A DNA stretch of 7,497 nt from Mageeibacillus sp. UBA5438. GTDB taxonomy: Bacteria > Bacillota > Clostridia > Saccharofermentanales > DTU023. Positions 6,750 to 7,497 of the stretch are shown in pieces. The stretch lies in the NCBI GenBank assembly GCA_002427535.1, contig DIRK01000059.1, positions 7,011-14,507 of the forward strand, in the 5' to 3' direction. The notes below the pieces were generated by a model. That model was not told the origin of the DNA and made no database searches. It was given only the letters and a program-made list of their open reading frames with translations. The position numbers and the translations under genes were made by a program. How positions within the stretch are numbered: position 1 is the first letter of the stretch; every line of letters begins with the position of its first letter.

Positions 6750-6780
6750 AAGGGGCTGCCCTCCTGGGCGGCCCCTTTTT
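6750..6780. terminator. strong bidirectional intrinsic terminator
   Basis: The 12-bp stem AAGGGGCTGCCC (6750-6761) pairs with GGGCGGCCCCTT (6766-6777), with one G-T pair and a TCCT loop, and runs into TTTTT (6776-6780) on the plus strand. It sits 24 bp after the stop of the solute-binding protein gene. Read on the minus strand it begins at the CCA end of tRNA-Val and is followed by TTTGCATTTTT, so it should also terminate the tRNA transcript. Confidence 0.92.
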
Positions 6781-6855
6781 GGTGGGAGCAACCGGGCTCG
6801 AACCGATGACCCCTTGCTTGTAAGGCAAGTGCTCTCCCTGCTGAGCTATGCTCCC
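6780..6855 (-). tRNA. tRNA-Val (anticodon UAC)
   Basis: The complement folds as a full 76-nt cloverleaf with encoded CCA. The acceptor stem is GGGAGCA/TGCTCCC, the D-stem GCTC/GAGC, and the anticodon stem CTTGC/GCAAG around loop CTTACAA (anticodon TAC, reading GUA). There is a 5-nt variable loop, and a T-arm with TTCGAGC and discriminator A at 6783. The CCA is read from 6782 to 6780, directly against the terminator T-tract. Confidence 0.97.
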
Positions 6856-6873
6856 GACATTAACAGCTTAGCT

Positions 6874-6901
6874 AGTTTAGCACAGTTGCAGTATTCTACA
6901 A
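6874..6901 (-). promoter_or_regulatory. candidate promoter of tRNA-Val
   Basis: On the minus strand an extended -10, TGCTAAACT (6882-6874), is preceded at 16 bp by the weak -35 TTGTAG (6901-6896). Transcription would begin near 6867, about 12 nt before the tRNA 5' end. The -35 coincides with one arm of the inverted repeat at 6896-6918. Confidence 0.5.
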
Positions 6902-6918
6902 AATGCGCCACTTTGTAG
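6896..6918. promoter_or_regulatory. inverted repeat, possible regulator operator
   Basis: CTACAAA (6896-6902) and TTTGTAG (6912-6918) form a perfect 7-bp inverted repeat with a 9-bp spacer, so the arm centres are about 16 bp apart. No T-run follows, so a terminator is unlikely. It lies in the gap between the divergent tRNA-Val and XRE regulator genes, over the proposed tRNA -35 and upstream of the regulator promoter. Dyads of this size are typical binding sites for dimeric HTH proteins. Confidence 0.5.
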
Positions 6919-6936
6919 CATAATCCTTGCTTTTTG

Positions 6937-6965
6937 TTGAGTCAAAGGCTTCGACAATTCATAAT
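6937..6965 (+). promoter_or_regulatory. candidate promoter of the XRE regulator gene
   Basis: TTGAGT (6937-6942), a 17-bp spacer, then CATAAT (6960-6965). Transcription would start about 6972-6975, at or within a few bases of the ATG at 6975, giving a leaderless or nearly leaderless message. This agrees with the lack of a Shine-Dalgarno before the ATG. Confidence 0.55.
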
Positions 6966-6974
6966 CCAGATATT

Positions 6975-7271
6975 ATGGCAGGGCCACTTGAAACATTCGC
7001 GACGCGTCTCAAAAAATTGCGCAAAGAAAAGAACCTCCGTCAGGATGATGTTGCGGTGGAATTAAATGTGAGTCGGCAGACCATTTCAAAATATGAGCGC
7101 GCGGAGCGCGAACCTGATTTTGATATGTTGTTTAAAATTGCTATTTATTTCGATGTCTCCATTGATTATTTGTTTGGCAGAAGCAGAAGCCGACGCGTCA
7201 ATTATTTGGACGATAACGCGTTGGAATGGTTCTGGTCCATGAGAGTCGCGGAAGAGCCGGAAAAGCGCTGA
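6975..7271 (+). CDS. XRE/Cro-type HTH transcriptional regulator
   Basis: A small cytoplasmic DNA-binding protein of 98 residues. Residues 8-66 form one HTH_3/Cro-C1 domain: FATRLKKLRKEKNLRQDDVA (8-27, helices 1 and 2), ELNVSRQTISKYERAEREPD (29-48) carrying the recognition helix around SRQTISKYE, then LFKIAIYFDVSIDYLFGRS (52-70). A short tail, with a Trp pair in EWFWSMR (84-90), may help dimerisation; there is no sensor or peptidase domain. ATG at 6975 is chosen because the domain starts just after it and a promoter fits with the ATG as the 5' end. A TTG at 6927 in the same frame would add 16 residues with no ribosome site. The gene is flanked on both sides by tRNA genes, and its targets are unknown; a 7-bp inverted repeat upstream may be its operator. 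Confidence 0.9.
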   Translation: MAGPLETFATRLKKLRKEKNLRQDDVAVELNVSRQTISKYERAEREPDFDMLFKIAIYFDVSIDYLFGRSRSRRVNYLDDNALEWFWSMRVAEEPEKR

Positions 7272-7292
7272 ATCTGTGGCCATTTGGCTCGG

Positions 7293-7322
7293 TTGACAAG
7301 CGCTTGATTCATCTGATAGACT
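7293..7322 (+). promoter_or_regulatory. promoter of the tRNA-Asp/tRNA-Phe unit
   Basis: A perfect -35 TTGACA (7293-7298), an 18-bp spacer and TAGACT (7317-7322) with an upstream TG (7314-7315), giving the extended -10 TGATAGACT. The start would be near 7329, about 20 nt before tRNA-Asp. This is the best promoter in the window and fits a highly expressed stable-RNA operon. Confidence 0.75.
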
Positions 7323-7348
7323 GACACAGCCGCTTGAAAGAGCGAACT

Positions 7349-7425
7349 GGCGCAGTAGTTCAGTTGGTTAGAATGCCAGCCTGTCACGCTGGAGGTCGAG
7401 GGTTCGAGCCCCTTCTGCGTCGCCA
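7349..7425 (+). tRNA. tRNA-Asp (anticodon GUC)
   Basis: A complete 77-nt cloverleaf with encoded CCA. The acceptor stem is GGCGCAG/CTGCGTC (one G-T pair). The anticodon stem CCAGC/GCTGG encloses loop CTGTCAC (anticodon GTC, reading GAC and GAU). The T-stem is GAGGG/CCCTT with TTCGAGC, and discriminator G at 7422 is the known aspartate identity base. Confidence 0.97.
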
Positions 7426-7452
7426 TAATTGCCGGCTATATGCCGGCAATTA
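7426..7452 (+). repeat. perfect 11-bp hairpin in the tRNA-Asp/tRNA-Phe spacer
   Basis: TAATTGCCGGC (7426-7436) and GCCGGCAATTA (7442-7452) pair completely around a TATAT loop. The hairpin begins on the base after the tRNA-Asp CCA and fills 27 of the 32 spacer bases. No T-tract follows, so it is not an obvious terminator. It may aid processing or 3'-end protection. Confidence 0.75.
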
Positions 7453-7457
7453 CATAG

Positions 7458-7497
7458 GCCCAGATAGCTCAGACGGTAGAGCAACGGACTGAAAATC
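7458..7497 (+). tRNA. tRNA-Phe (anticodon GAA), 5' part, cut by the window end
   Basis: The first 40 bases of a cloverleaf: acceptor strand GCCCAGA, D-stem GCTC/GAGC, anticodon 5' strand ACGGA, loop CTGAAAA (anticodon GAA) and the first two bases of the 3' strand. The start is set at 7458 because exactly two bases (TA) must separate acceptor and D-stem. It follows tRNA-Asp by 32 nt and is probably cotranscribed. Confidence 0.9.

Noticed and set aside
6673..6918. Forward 81-codon ORF across the terminator and tRNA-Val
   Set aside because: It is the antisense translation of a tRNA (the GGSNRARTDDP pattern), a well-known spurious protein, and it crosses a strong terminator.
7202..7426. Reverse 74-codon ORF starting MATQKGLEPSTSS
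   Set aside because: It is the antisense translation of tRNA-Asp, a recurring false annotation, and it overlaps the XRE gene end and the tRNA promoter.
1..7497. CRISPR array, insertion sequence, prophage or defence cassette
   Set aside because: No regularly spaced repeats, transposase, integrase, nuclease or toxin-like genes were seen on either strand.

Overview
The window looks like chromosomal DNA of a Gram-positive, Clostridia-like Firmicute of intermediate GC. I infer this from the seryl-tRNA synthetase and YebC sequence style, an Asp23/Gls24-type domain (a family centred on Firmicutes), strong AGGAGG-type ribosome binding sites, a lipoprotein-type solute-binding protein, and tRNA genes with encoded CCA ends. 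The genus cannot be fixed from sequence reading alone. There are no transposases, CRISPR repeats or phage genes. Apart from one small regulator gene, it reads as ordinary core-genome DNA.

Layout. Bases 1-373 carry the 3' part of a TlpA/ResA-like thiol-disulfide oxidoreductase whose WCPPC active site is retained at the very edge. A tight forward block follows: serS (430-1725), an overlapping YigZ/IMPACT-family gene (1718-2377), yebC (2427-3158), and 8 bp later a 353-codon gene (3167-4228) that joins a P-loop nucleotide-binding domain to a C-terminal Asp23/Gls24-like domain. This block mixes translation genes (serS, yebC) with two poorly understood proteins. A SanA/YdcF-type (DUF218) membrane protein gene (4245-4958) lies on the minus strand, convergent with the block. 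Divergent from it is a lipoprotein peptide/nickel-type solute-binding protein gene (5025-6725) with no transporter partners in view and an oddly placed start.

Bases 6750-7497 are an RNA-gene region. A strong bidirectional terminator abuts the CCA end of a minus-strand tRNA-Val(UAC). A small XRE/Cro-type regulator gene (6975-7271) with a probably leaderless transcript follows. Then come a well-formed promoter, tRNA-Asp(GUC), a perfect 11-bp hairpin and the first 40 bases of tRNA-Phe(GAA). A 7-bp inverted repeat lies between the divergent tRNA-Val and regulator genes and covers the proposed -35 of the tRNA promoter.

The best candidates for something undescribed are the P-loop/Asp23 fusion protein, the regulator and inverted repeat placed against a tRNA promoter, and the out-of-frame mini-ORF or frameshift at the start of the solute-binding protein gene.
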